From contig JADKBV010000012.1 of NCBI GenBank assembly GCA_016714895.1, forward strand, positions 248,001 through 312,000: 64,000 nucleotides of DNA, read 5' to 3'. Source of the stretch: Saprospiraceae bacterium. Lineage in GTDB: Bacteria > Bacteroidota > Bacteroidia > Chitinophagales > Saprospiraceae. The translations under genes and the position numbers were made by a program. The notes below the pieces were generated by a model. That model saw only the letters and a program-made list of their open reading frames with translations. It was not told the DNA's origin and ran no database searches. Numbering within the stretch: position 1 is the first letter of the stretch; the number at the start of each line of letters is the position of its first letter. This document shows, one piece after another, positions 8,870-18,400 of this stretch.

Positions 8870-9460
8870 TTATCCTTTAAAATTTTTATTGATTTCTGCT
8901 ACAATTTTCTGCGCTTTGTTTACCATAGTATTTTCATCGTCCATGATATTGAAGGCAAGCATAAATAAAAATTTATCATCATTTCTCCAGTAAAAACGTT
9001 TCATTTCGTAAGAATAGGCACCTTCTACACCGGCATCAAATTTTTTGTATTTTACCGGAGCTTCCCCACCCATAACATTTTCACCGTCAGTGATTTTTGC
9101 AGAGATAAATTTGGTCACCCATTCCGGAAACTCGTCATAAACAGGATTGATCATCACCTGGATCAAAATGCCGGCATCAGGTTCCTGTGCAGAATTTTCC
9201 CACTTAAAAAAACACGATGTATAATCTTTTTTGGTAGGGTCTGAAGCATCTTTAATGGTAACATTTTTGTCCATTAAACCCAGATTACTTTTGATCCAAT
9301 CTAAAGAAACAATGGTACAGGCACTTGGAACGGTGATTCCGGCGGGGTTGGCGGGCATTGGTTTACCTTCTGCGGTTAATTCCGTTTTTGCGGCATCATT
9401 TTTACATGACGAAAAAGAGAATACCATCAGTAAAACAACGATTAAAGGATATAATTTCAT
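8870..9460 (-). CDS. Putative lipoprotein of unknown function
   Basis: 196 aa. It has a lipoprotein signal peptide with a lipobox-like FSFSSC (Cys at residue 19), then a charged, probably periplasmic or surface region with no family I can name. A conserved-looking cysteine pair (SACTIVS and TSCFFKWE) could form a disulfide. The gene has its own terminator and no clear operon partner. Confidence 0.6.
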   Translation of the reverse strand: MKLYPLIVVLLMVFSFSSCKNDAAKTELTAEGKPMPANPAGITVPSACTIVSLDWIKSNLGLMDKNVTIKDASDPTKKDYTSCFFKWENSAQEPDAGILIQVMINPVYDEFPEWVTKFISAKITDGENVMGGEAPVKYKKFDAGVEGAYSYEMKRFYWRNDDKFLFMLAFNIMDDENTMVNKAQKIVAEINKNFKG

Positions 9461-9588
9461 ATTACTATTTATTTTAATGTAAAAAAACGCACAAATATAA
9501 AGATTATTATTAATGTAAGAAAGCCGTAACAGAATTAAGCATATTTTCTTACATGAAAAATTGGTGTATTGAATGAGTACAAACCGTA

Positions 9589-10335
9589 TTAAAGAGTCCC
9601 GGCTTTGTTGAGATAGGTATCCAATCCTTTTTCGTAATCTTTATCCAGAAAATAACGGATATACTTTTTGTAATAAAGAGCCAGTAGTTGGGGATCCTCT
9701 GGACTTTGGGCTATCACTTCATCAATATGTGCCAATCCATATTCAAAAACCGGATGTAATTTTTGGATTATTTCATCAGGAATATCGTTTTTAGCAATCC
9801 AGACTGCAAAAACAAAAGGTAAACCTGTCCATTTTTTCCAACTGGTAGCCAGATCCAGCTTATATTTAAAAAAATGTTCGTATTGAAATACTTTATCGCC
9901 GATCATCAGGGTAGCCTGACCTTCTGCGAGAACGTGATTTTCGATCTTTTTGGTTACGAATGATGGTCTGATGTGTAAAACATCCCGAATGATTAATTTT
10001 GCGAGGATCACGGATGTCATGGAATGGTCGTCCAGTACCACTTCCTTCCACAGTTCAGGAGGCTGGTTTGAAAACAAACAAACGGTTCTTACTTCGTCAT
10101 CAGCGGCAATGCCATAAGAGGTTATTCTTTTATAGTTTTGTAGTGTTAACAGGGAGCCGGCGGGTACCAATGCGATGTCTGCCTCATTATATTGAAAAGC
10201 ACGGGCACATTGGGCGGGGTTTAAAAGAGAGATATCAAAAATTTCCGATATACCTTCTACCTGTTTAAATCCATAAAGAAAAGGTTTGGCATTCAGATAA
10301 TTCACCATGGCAATGGTGTATTTTTTATGCGACAT
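9589..10335 (-). CDS. mqnA: Chorismate dehydratase MqnA (futalosine pathway)
   Basis: 248 aa, normal size. The N-terminus AMVNYLNAKPFLYGF, the segment DIALVPAGSLL and the later LPFVFAVWIAK are typical of the MqnA/MqnD periplasmic-binding-like fold. MqnA removes water from chorismate to give 3-[(1-carboxyvinyl)oxy]benzoate, the first step of the futalosine route to menaquinone. No other mqn genes are in the window. A MqnD role is less likely given the MVNYLNAKPF start. Confidence 0.85.
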   Translation of the reverse strand: MSHKKYTIAMVNYLNAKPFLYGFKQVEGISEIFDISLLNPAQCARAFQYNEADIALVPAGSLLTLQNYKRITSYGIAADDEVRTVCLFSNQPPELWKEVVLDDHSMTSVILAKLIIRDVLHIRPSFVTKKIENHVLAEGQATLMIGDKVFQYEHFFKYKLDLATSWKKWTGLPFVFAVWIAKNDIPDEIIQKLHPVFEYGLAHIDEVIAQSPEDPQLLALYYKKYIRYFLDKDYEKGLDTYLNKAGTL

Positions 10336-10373
10336 ATTTGTTAAAAATACTTAATAAACTGGCTTAAAATACG

Positions 10374-10403
10374 AAAGGACTTACCTTTTCAGGCAAGTCC
10401 TTT
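10374..10403 (-). terminator. Hairpin terminator after the RRM gene
   Basis: AAAGGACTT (10374-10382) pairs with AAGTCCTTT (10395-10403). It lies 23 bp downstream of the RRM stop on the minus strand, and a T-rich stretch follows. Confidence 0.65.
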
Positions 10404-10425
10404 CCGGAATTGATCTTAAGAAATC

Positions 10426-10719
10426 TTAATAACTTCTTCCTCTTGGGTTAAAACTTCTGTTGTTATCCCTTCTTGGCGGTCTGTCTTCTGCTTTTTTGCA
10501 AACAATTGTCTGACCTTCGAAATCTGTTTCGTTAAGGTTGGCAATTGCAGCTTGTCCTGCATCAGCACTAGCCATTTCTACGAAGGCATAACCTTTAGAC
10601 CTTCCTGTTTCTTTGTCAGTGATGACTTTAGCTGAAACCACTTCACCATAGTTTCCAAATAATTCTCCTAAAGACTCTGAAGTAGTCCTGTAGTTTAATT
10701 TCGCTACAAAAATATTCAT
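10426..10719 (-). CDS. RRM RNA-binding protein
   Basis: 97 aa: a single RRM domain with RNP-2 (MNIFVAKLNY) at the start and RNP-1 (KGYAFVEM) near residues 43-50, plus a short basic, arginine-rich tail (RPPRRDNN, FNPRGR). Small RRM proteins of this build are common in Bacteroidota and cyanobacteria and are thought to bind structured or U-rich RNA. A GC hairpin lies in the 5' untranslated region (10760-10775) and an A/T-rich tract just before the start. Confidence 0.9.
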   Translation of the reverse strand: MNIFVAKLNYRTTSESLGELFGNYGEVVSAKVITDKETGRSKGYAFVEMASADAGQAAIANLNETDFEGQTIVCKKAEDRPPRRDNNRSFNPRGRSY

Positions 10720-10759
10720 TATAAAAAATTAAAAAAATAAAAAAAAAAGAATGTTATAA

Positions 10760-10775
10760 AACCCGCTTTCGGGTT
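10760..10775 (-). promoter_or_regulatory. 5'-UTR hairpin of the RRM gene
   Basis: AACCCG pairs with CGGGTT around a 4-nt loop. On the minus strand it is followed by TTTT and, further on, by a long T run (about 10735-10750) before the start codon. It could be an attenuator-like or RNA-binding element for autoregulation; the function is inferred only. Confidence 0.4.
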
Positions 10776-10875
10776 GTTTTACAAAATATCGATACAAAGA
10801 TAATCATATTATGGATACTGTCAATATTTATTTTATTATTTTTAAGGATTTTTGCAAAAATAAGACAACATTAAC

Positions 10876-10905
10876 AAAAAAAGCCGGACACACTGTGCCC
10901 GGCTT
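10876..10905 (-). terminator. Terminator of the 1462-aa T9SS protein gene
   Basis: On the minus strand AAGCCGG(G)CACA pairs with TGTGTCCGGCTT, followed by a run of T. It lies 30 bp after the stop at 10935. Confidence 0.9.
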
Positions 10906-10934
10906 GTAAAACCCAGAATCATTTTATAAACACA

Positions 10935-13900
10935 TTACTCGATCAAAATCATTTTTTTGGTGGCTTTGTAATTACCGGCTTCAAGCTGATAATAGTATAC
11001 ACCTGTTTTGCCACCCAAATGTGAAGACAGAATCAGGTGCTGATGTGTACCTTTTGATACATTGTCTTCTTTGTATTGGTAGACTTGTCTTCCGTTCATA
11101 TCAAATACAGTAATCGATACGTTGGCTGCATCAACCAGGCTGTATGTGATTTTTGTATTTTCAGTGAATGGGTTCGGTTCGTTTTGAGCCAATTCGTTAA
11201 AGATGGCTTGTTGTCCGTTACCACCTGCCACAACCAATTGCAGTTTGGAGGTTTCTCCGCTGATGTCATACCATTCTGCTTTTACTTTTTCAGATTTGAT
11301 TTGTACATGGTGGTTGTTTGTATTGTTTAATGCTGTAAACTTCAGGGTAAACAAAACATCATTGGCATTCATATGTACACCGTTTGGTGCATCGAAGCTT
11401 ACGTAAATCAAACCTTCAGATGCTTCAGAAGCATTGATATGATCATTTTTGATACCGAATACTCCGGATTGAATTGATTCATATCTGAATGCTGTTGCAT
11501 CAAACGTAAGAGTAAACTGTGTACCCAGGGTTGAAACTTGTTCGCTGATGGCAACAGGTATGGAAACTTTCTCTCCTGCTTTGAAGTTTGCTTCTTCCAT
11601 AAGAAGAGACATACCTGCATTTCTGTTTTCCAGTTCTCTGGTTCTTGCATTGACGACTGCAGAATAATTGACGTCTCCCACTTTGACAGCGGTAAAGTTG
11701 ACATCCGATTTGTTTTCAAACAATGAGTCAATATTTACTCTGTTTGGAAAATCATAAGGGAAAGTCGGGTCAATAAACTGGTAACCAGCCGGGATAAATC
11801 TCCATGACGTATTATTTTCAAAGGTTGATGTAAGACCTAAGATCAATTTTCTAAGTAATACGAGGTCACTTGAATTGATAGATCTTGAATTATTGATGTC
11901 AGCTGCAAGAAGTTCGTATGGAGTTTGGAATGGAGTAATGCCCAGGATGTGTCTCTGAATAAGTACAAGGTCTAAAGTTGATACGCCATTAGTTGCATCG
12001 TCATTTTTAAAGGCGTCAATAGACTTTGGATTAAAGGAGTTCACACCGGTAAAGGTATATTTACCTTCAACATTGGTCATACTTTTGTTTGTTTCGGCAT
12101 TCAGCATGTTTACCAAACCAACTTCTGTATCTTCCAGACCGTCTTGTATGTATGTTGCAATTCTTCCTGAAACTGAAGGAAGTAAACCAGGTACGTCAGG
12201 ACAAACATCTCTGAGTGGTGAATCCTGAAGAATCAGTACTACATCACAGAAATCACTGTTGTTTGATTTATCCAAAACATACATTTGTAAAGGAATTCTG
12301 TTTACCTGACCGTTTGGAATATCCGCACAGGTGAACGTTCTTGACGTTTGATTGCCTGCAGCGTTAAAAGAGTATCTCAATTCGCTCATGAGGTCACAGT
12401 TATCTTCACTTTTTACGTTGAAGTCGCTTGCCCAAACAGCTGTGCTTCCGGTATCATCCATGACCCATACGATTTCTCTGTAACATACAGGGGTCGGTGC
12501 TTTTCTGTCTCTGATGGTAACTCTGTAAGTACACTCTCTTTCAACTTTACATCGGTTCATCGCAAAAAATCTGATTCTGTGCGTTCCGACAGGTAAATTT
12601 TGTGATAAAACATTTCCGTTACCGGTAAATTCAATACTATTGTTATTACCCTGGTCGATAGACCATCTGTATCTGATATTGTTCGGATCTGTACAAGGAT
12701 CAGTCGCTGTAGCTGATAAATTAACCAACTGGCTGCAATTATTGTCTGTATCATCTATGGTGATATCCGCACATGGTGTGGTAAAAGTTGGTGCCTGAGA
12801 ACCCGTCAGCATGATGGTTTGTGTACGTTCCCAGATAGGTCCTGATACCGGATTATAATTACACCAGTCGATGATTCTCCATGTTCTCAAAATTTTGATA
12901 CAAGCCTCAGGAGTTTCATAAAAAGCCTGATCTGTATGTGACATAGCCAGATTTGTACAATCCACATTGGTAGGAACAGGTTTACTGTTCAAAACTTCAG
13001 GTGTGGCATCATCCAGGTCACAAGATGCGATGGTGACATCAGCAGGCCAGGTTACGTTGATGTTTCCGTTAAACGGATTGTTATCTCTTACAGTTATGGT
13101 CTGAGGACAAGTTGTAAAATTACCCTGAGGATCCTGTGCTCTCCATGTTCTTGTTACCACACCCACTCCGCAGGCATTTAATGCACCCGGAGGTGTTGAC
13201 GTAATGGTTACCTGACAGTTATCATTAAAGATTGTAGGTCTTCCTGTAAGATCAAGATTTAAGTGATCCTGACCACACTGGATGGTAACATTCGCAGGAC
13301 ATTGTAATGTTGGTCGTTGTTTATCCTGAACTTCAACATTCGCTTCACAAACGTTAAAATTACCTGATTTGTCCCATACTCTCAACTGTACTCTTACAAA
13401 AGATACCGGAGTTGTTACATCAGAACAACAGAAGTTGACATATTCGCCCCATTGAAGATCCTGAGGATAACCTGCACAAGTTGTTGTTTTTCTTCTGATT
13501 TGGAAAGAATCAATAGCACAGTTATCTGTACTGTTGTCATCCAAAGATGTTGCATACAATTTACCCCAGCCGTCGTGAGACAAAGCTACGGATGTAGTAC
13601 CTTCACAAATCGCTGTTGGTGGTTGTCTGTCCACAACAAATATTTCAGTGAAAGCTTCTGTTGTGTTTCCACAAGCATCAGTTACTGTATATCTGATCCA
13701 GTTACATCCCTGAGGAAGTCCTGAAATTCTGTATCCTGTAGTTGAGTTTCCGGTAACATTTGCTGATGAATAAGCACCGTTTAATGGAGGCAATTCAGTA
13801 CCGTCATTAGCAATGTAAGCTACGGTATATGTCCAGTTTGAACATTCAAGTTCTACGACAGGTCTCATTACATTCCATGTACCGGTACAAAGATTAGGAT

Positions 13901-15323
13901 CGGTATAAGCTATAGATGAAACATTGCCTAAACAACTTTGGATGCCAACAAATTCTGCAGGAAGATTTGGAACGATGGTAACCAATGGTCTTCTGTCGTC
14001 AACAACTTTGATGATCTGTAAAAAAGTTCTTTCTCCACCTGTACACCAGTCGATGACAAACCATTGTCTCAACACTTTGTATGAACCACCGCAGATTTCA
14101 AATCTGATGTCTGTATAATAATATTGGAAATTTGCACATTCGATTCCCATAGGTCTGCCGGTTGCAGAAACAAGCGGAAAGCCATCTGCATCTAAAGCCG
14201 GAGCATTCAAACAGGTAAATGCAGGCAGGTCCAATCCGTCATAACTTCTTGGCGGCACTACGGATGCAAGATCTCCTTTTTGAATATAAAACACTTGTTC
14301 TTTCACTACTGTATTTCCTTGTCTGTCTTTAACCGTCCATTGTCTGGTGATTTTTTTACCGAAAGGAGCGCTGCAGGAAAGTTTTTCAACTTTATCTATT
14401 TTGTCGTATGTCAATGTGGTATTATCACAATTGTCTCTGAATACCGGTCTGTTTTGTGCGTTGGTCGCTGTTTGAGCCAGGAATGAAGCTTCATTGGCAC
14501 AAGTAACCACACAAAGAGACGTTGCTGTGGAAGAAATAACACTTCCAACAGAACTGCTGATCGTAATACTATAAGGTTCTCCTGATAAAGGAGCGGCGTT
14601 ACTTGGAGTACTGATGACCATGATATAATTGGTCGCTGAAAACAAAGATGCTGAGATAGCTGTAAGATTTGTCGCAATCAGATTGGTACAAGGAGACGCA
14701 GGGTTAAAACTACCTGAATACAAAGATATTCTTGTCAAATTGTTGGACAAAGCCAGATTCACTGTTGCACTTTGAGTGATGGCAAAAGTATCTAATGTGT
14801 AATAAACACCATTGTCAAAACCTGTACAAACATTACTCTGAGGTCTGTTGTACGTTCCGTCAGTTTGAAAAACTCTTCCTGAATAAGAAGAAACAGCTTC
14901 TGTACAAGGGCATGTTTCAATGACCGGAGGCAATTTATCCTCGATAGTGGCATATCCCCAGCAAGAGTTTGGACATCCGGTAAGGGTTACTTTAACCTGA
15001 AGGGTCATACCGATGTGGTCTCTTGTGACAACAGCTCCCGGAATCACTGTTCCGTTTGGTCTTCTCACTTCAACCGAGTACATAGCATCAGGGTATGCCT
15101 GAGCTTCCAGAATCAAACTGGCTACAACGGGAACAGAACAATCGTTGTCTAAAGAAATTTGTACGCCGTCATTACAAACCATAATGGAATTGCAATCCTG
15201 GGCTGTACCTTGATAGGAAATTAAAATTCCCATCAGCAGCATAAAAGATGCTATCATTGAATGCTTACTTCGATTCATCATTTTGGATAAATTTATAAGT
15301 TTAGCAAGTGTTAAAATTCTCAT
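10935..15323 (-). CDS. Giant secreted T9SS protein with HYR-like repeats, dockerin and cohesin modules
   Basis: 1462 aa. A signal peptide ends near TAQ at about residue 42; the start at Met15 or Met16 (MMNRSK) may be the true one. Repeated DRxxP/DNC-type HYR-like modules fill residues ~150-1080. Two dockerin-like calcium repeats follow (ending LIQRHILG and LLRKLILG), then a cohesin-like domain (AGEKVSIPVAISEQVSTLGTQ). The last ~80 residues are a type IX secretion sorting domain (NEPNPF...GVYYYQLEAGNYKATKKM). It is probably exported and attached to the cell surface. A paralogue lies immediately upstream. Function unknown; adhesion or matrix formation is inferred. Confidence 0.85.
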   Translation of the reverse strand: MRILTLAKLINLSKMMNRSKHSMIASFMLLMGILISYQGTAQDCNSIMVCNDGVQISLDNDCSVPVVASLILEAQAYPDAMYSVEVRRPNGTVIPGAVVTRDHIGMTLQVKVTLTGCPNSCWGYATIEDKLPPVIETCPCTEAVSSYSGRVFQTDGTYNRPQSNVCTGFDNGVYYTLDTFAITQSATVNLALSNNLTRISLYSGSFNPASPCTNLIATNLTAISASLFSATNYIMVISTPSNAAPLSGEPYSITISSSVGSVISSTATSLCVVTCANEASFLAQTATNAQNRPVFRDNCDNTTLTYDKIDKVEKLSCSAPFGKKITRQWTVKDRQGNTVVKEQVFYIQKGDLASVVPPRSYDGLDLPAFTCLNAPALDADGFPLVSATGRPMGIECANFQYYYTDIRFEICGGSYKVLRQWFVIDWCTGGERTFLQIIKVVDDRRPLVTIVPNLPAEFVGIQSCLGNVSSIAYTDPNLCTGTWNVMRPVVELECSNWTYTVAYIANDGTELPPLNGAYSSANVTGNSTTGYRISGLPQGCNWIRYTVTDACGNTTEAFTEIFVVDRQPPTAICEGTTSVALSHDGWGKLYATSLDDNSTDNCAIDSFQIRRKTTTCAGYPQDLQWGEYVNFCCSDVTTPVSFVRVQLRVWDKSGNFNVCEANVEVQDKQRPTLQCPANVTIQCGQDHLNLDLTGRPTIFNDNCQVTITSTPPGALNACGVGVVTRTWRAQDPQGNFTTCPQTITVRDNNPFNGNINVTWPADVTIASCDLDDATPEVLNSKPVPTNVDCTNLAMSHTDQAFYETPEACIKILRTWRIIDWCNYNPVSGPIWERTQTIMLTGSQAPTFTTPCADITIDDTDNNCSQLVNLSATATDPCTDPNNIRYRWSIDQGNNNSIEFTGNGNVLSQNLPVGTHRIRFFAMNRCKVERECTYRVTIRDRKAPTPVCYREIVWVMDDTGSTAVWASDFNVKSEDNCDLMSELRYSFNAAGNQTSRTFTCADIPNGQVNRIPLQMYVLDKSNNSDFCDVVLILQDSPLRDVCPDVPGLLPSVSGRIATYIQDGLEDTEVGLVNMLNAETNKSMTNVEGKYTFTGVNSFNPKSIDAFKNDDATNGVSTLDLVLIQRHILGITPFQTPYELLAADINNSRSINSSDLVLLRKLILGLTSTFENNTSWRFIPAGYQFIDPTFPYDFPNRVNIDSLFENKSDVNFTAVKVGDVNYSAVVNARTRELENRNAGMSLLMEEANFKAGEKVSIPVAISEQVSTLGTQFTLTFDATAFRYESIQSGVFGIKNDHINASEASEGLIYVSFDAPNGVHMNANDVLFTLKFTALNNTNNHHVQIKSEKVKAEWYDISGETSKLQLVVAGGNGQQAIFNELAQNEPNPFTENTKITYSLVDAANVSITVFDMNGRQVYQYKEDNVSKGTHQHLILSSHLGGKTGVYYYQLEAGNYKATKKMILIE

Positions 15324-15384
15324 TTTCAGTAAATTAAAATGTGTGTATATAAAAATGAACTCTTGATTTATACTTTATTTCAGG

Positions 15385-15430
15385 GCATACCAAGGGCCGT
15401 CCAATGATTGGAAACAAGCCCGTGGTATAC
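15385..15430 (-). other. Intergenic hairpin between the two giant genes
   Basis: GCATACCAAGGGC (15385-15397) pairs with GCCCGTGGTATAC (15418-15430), with few mismatches. It lies just after the stop of the upstream giant gene. With no T run following on the minus strand, it may be an mRNA-stabilising or processing hairpin rather than a terminator. Confidence 0.55.
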
Positions 15431-15442
15431 TTTAATTAATGG

Positions 15443-18400
15443 TTATTTAATGGCAATCATTCGTTTTACAGCCGAATCGTATTGTGTATCAACCCGGTAG
15501 TAAAGAAGTCCCTGAACATCGATACTTTGCATATCAATATCGGCATTGTGTCTGCCTTTGCCATAATAATCTTCGTGTTTTAAAATGACCTTTCCCGTCA
15601 CATCATAGATGGTGATTTTAACCTGACTTTCAATCGGTAAGTTGAAACTGATGGTTGTTTTACCAGTGAATGGGTTTGGTACGTTCTGGAAGAGTTCAAA
15701 CTTATCCTCCATTTGTAATGAAGCGAATCTGAAAGTCTGAGCTTTAACGGTATTTCCTTCTGTCGAATACACTTCCGGTCTCAGGCCACCATCAAAAAGG
15801 CTGAGGATTTCTACATTTTCGACATCTTTATTCAATTTTACAGATACGTTGATGAACTCATTTGCCAAACTTGATTCATCTTGTGTATTCCAACTTACGT
15901 TGACCACACCTGATGAAGATTGGTTCCATGCTACATGTTCGTCTTTAAGCGCTACGGTTTGAGAAGCAATGTCGGTCATTTTTCCGATTTCAGCCGGAAC
16001 AAACAATGACATTTGTAATCCTAAAGCTTTCAAAGCCTCATCACCGCTGATAGAAACTGTCACCGTTTCGCCTGCTTTACCTGACACTCTGTTTTGAGTG
16101 AGCGTAATGGCGGATCTAGAATCTGTATTATTATTTTTTGCATTCATTTCAACGGACTGGTTGACATCTCCGATTTTGACACCGATAAAATCAATTCCTC
16201 CTGTACTGAAATCCAAACCTGACAATTTAACTTTGTCAACAAAAGGGAAAGGATGTTCCGGATTCATATTTTGTGATGTTTCCACAAATCTCCAGCTTTG
16301 GTTATTCGGGAATGTTTCATGAATACCCAGGATCAGTTTTCTTAATTCAACCAAGTCAAGTGAATTGATTTTTAAGTCGCTGTTGATGTCTGAGGCAATC
16401 ATTTTGTATGGGCTATTTAAGGTCTCCATACCTAAAATATGTCTCTGAATCAATACCAGGTCAAGCGTAGAAACACCATTTGAGTGATCCTTATTCAATA
16501 TCGGATTGACTACATAATCCTGATTTTTTGCCAATGATGAGAACAAATACTGACCATTTGCGTCTGTTTTTCTAACCAAAGGAAACTCAGGAAGTGAAGC
16601 TTGTAACTGAACATCAAGACTTTCAATCGGAGCCATGTTGGACTGGTAAATATTTCCGGAAATATTGATTCTTGCATTCGGATCTCCGTTGTTTACATCA
16701 TCCAGATTACAAGCATTGGTATTGTCCTGAATTCTTAAGGTAACTGTACAGAAATCACTATTACCCTGAGCATCGATAAAATAAACCTTGATATCAGGGA
16801 ATACAGTGGTTGATTCTGTCATATCAGAACAAGTAAATGTTCTTGAAATCAACATTCTGTTGGTTGGACTGAATGACGCAACCACCGGTGTACAATTGTC
16901 TGTAGAACCAAGGTCAAAGTCTGAAGCCCATATCGTGACATTTTGAGTCAAAGGCATGATCACGGTGACAATGTCAGACAAACAGTACGGTGTTGGTTTT
17001 TTAGTATCTATCAACGTAAAGTTGTTAGGTCTGGTGGTTGTATTACCACACTCATCTTTAACGGTCCAGGTCAGTTTATGTGATCCGTAAGCCATATCTC
17101 TGTTGAAAGTGCTTCCGTTTCCTGTAAAATCAGTTGAACCATTATTGTCAATATCCAGAGCCCATGACCATACTAAATCTGCAGGACCGGTACAATCATC
17201 TGTTGCTGTAGCGGTAACACGTACATTAGCCAGACAAGTTCCTACAGGTGTGATAATCAGATCTTCCGGTCTGTGACCTGATGTAATGTTCGGTCCTGAA
17301 TTGTTATTGACCATGATCACCTGGAATTCTGACCAGCTTCTTGGTAATAACGGATTCAAAGGATCTCTTTGGCACCAATCGATGACCGTCCATTTTCTCA
17401 AAATCTTCACACAAGCTTCGTTGGTATATTGGAAAATAACATCTTCGTAATCTGCGGCTACCTGAGCACAATTGTCACTGTTCCAAGTAGGTCTTTGTCT
17501 TCCTGCAGGTAAATCTTCAGGAAGTACCGGTCTTGAAGTACAACCGTTTATAGTCACCGGTCCTGTAGGGAATGTAATATTTCCTCTTACAAATGGTGTC
17601 TGGTCTACTACAAATATTCTTTGTGTTCTTGTTATTCTGTTATTAAAGTTGTCGGTAGCCGTCCAGATTCTTCTGATCTCTCCGACACCACATTCATTTC
17701 TAAGGTCAGAAACTGAATCTCTTACGGTAACATTACAATTATCTGTTGCTGTAGCGGTGCCATAAGCTGTAAGGTTTGTCAGTGTGACAGGTACCGCACA
17801 GTCAATGGTCACATCATTCGGGAAGTTTACCCAGGTAGGTGCCATGTGATCCTGAACTTCTGTTTCCACCATACACTCGTTTTCATTGCCGGACAAGTCT
17901 CGAACTTTTAAGACAACTCTTACAACACTGCCGATATCTGAACAACAGAACTTGACAGAATCTCTGAAAACAAGGAAATCTGTACATGTTGAAGCGTCCA
18001 TTCTGGCAACTTTCATGTAATCGATACCACAATTGTCCCAGCTACCGTCATCAAATGTATAAACACCTGCAAAAGCCATTCCGTCACTGCCAAGAGCAAC
18101 TACTGAATTTTTATCACAAACCGGAACCGGTTTTTCTGTATCCAATATATCTACTTCTGTAAATACTTCTGTACTATTGCCGCAAGCATCTGTAGCTGTA
18201 TATATGATCCACACTCTCGGGAAGGTGGTGATTACAGTGTTGATTCTGTAGTTGCCATTCGGCAATCTTACAACACCTGCTGTCGTGGCAAATTCAAAAG
18301 GATTTCCTGCAGGATCTGCAGCTTTATAAGAAACGGTATAATCCCATGTTGAACATTCAGGAGACACCAGGATCGGAGGCGGAACATCAATGGTACCACC

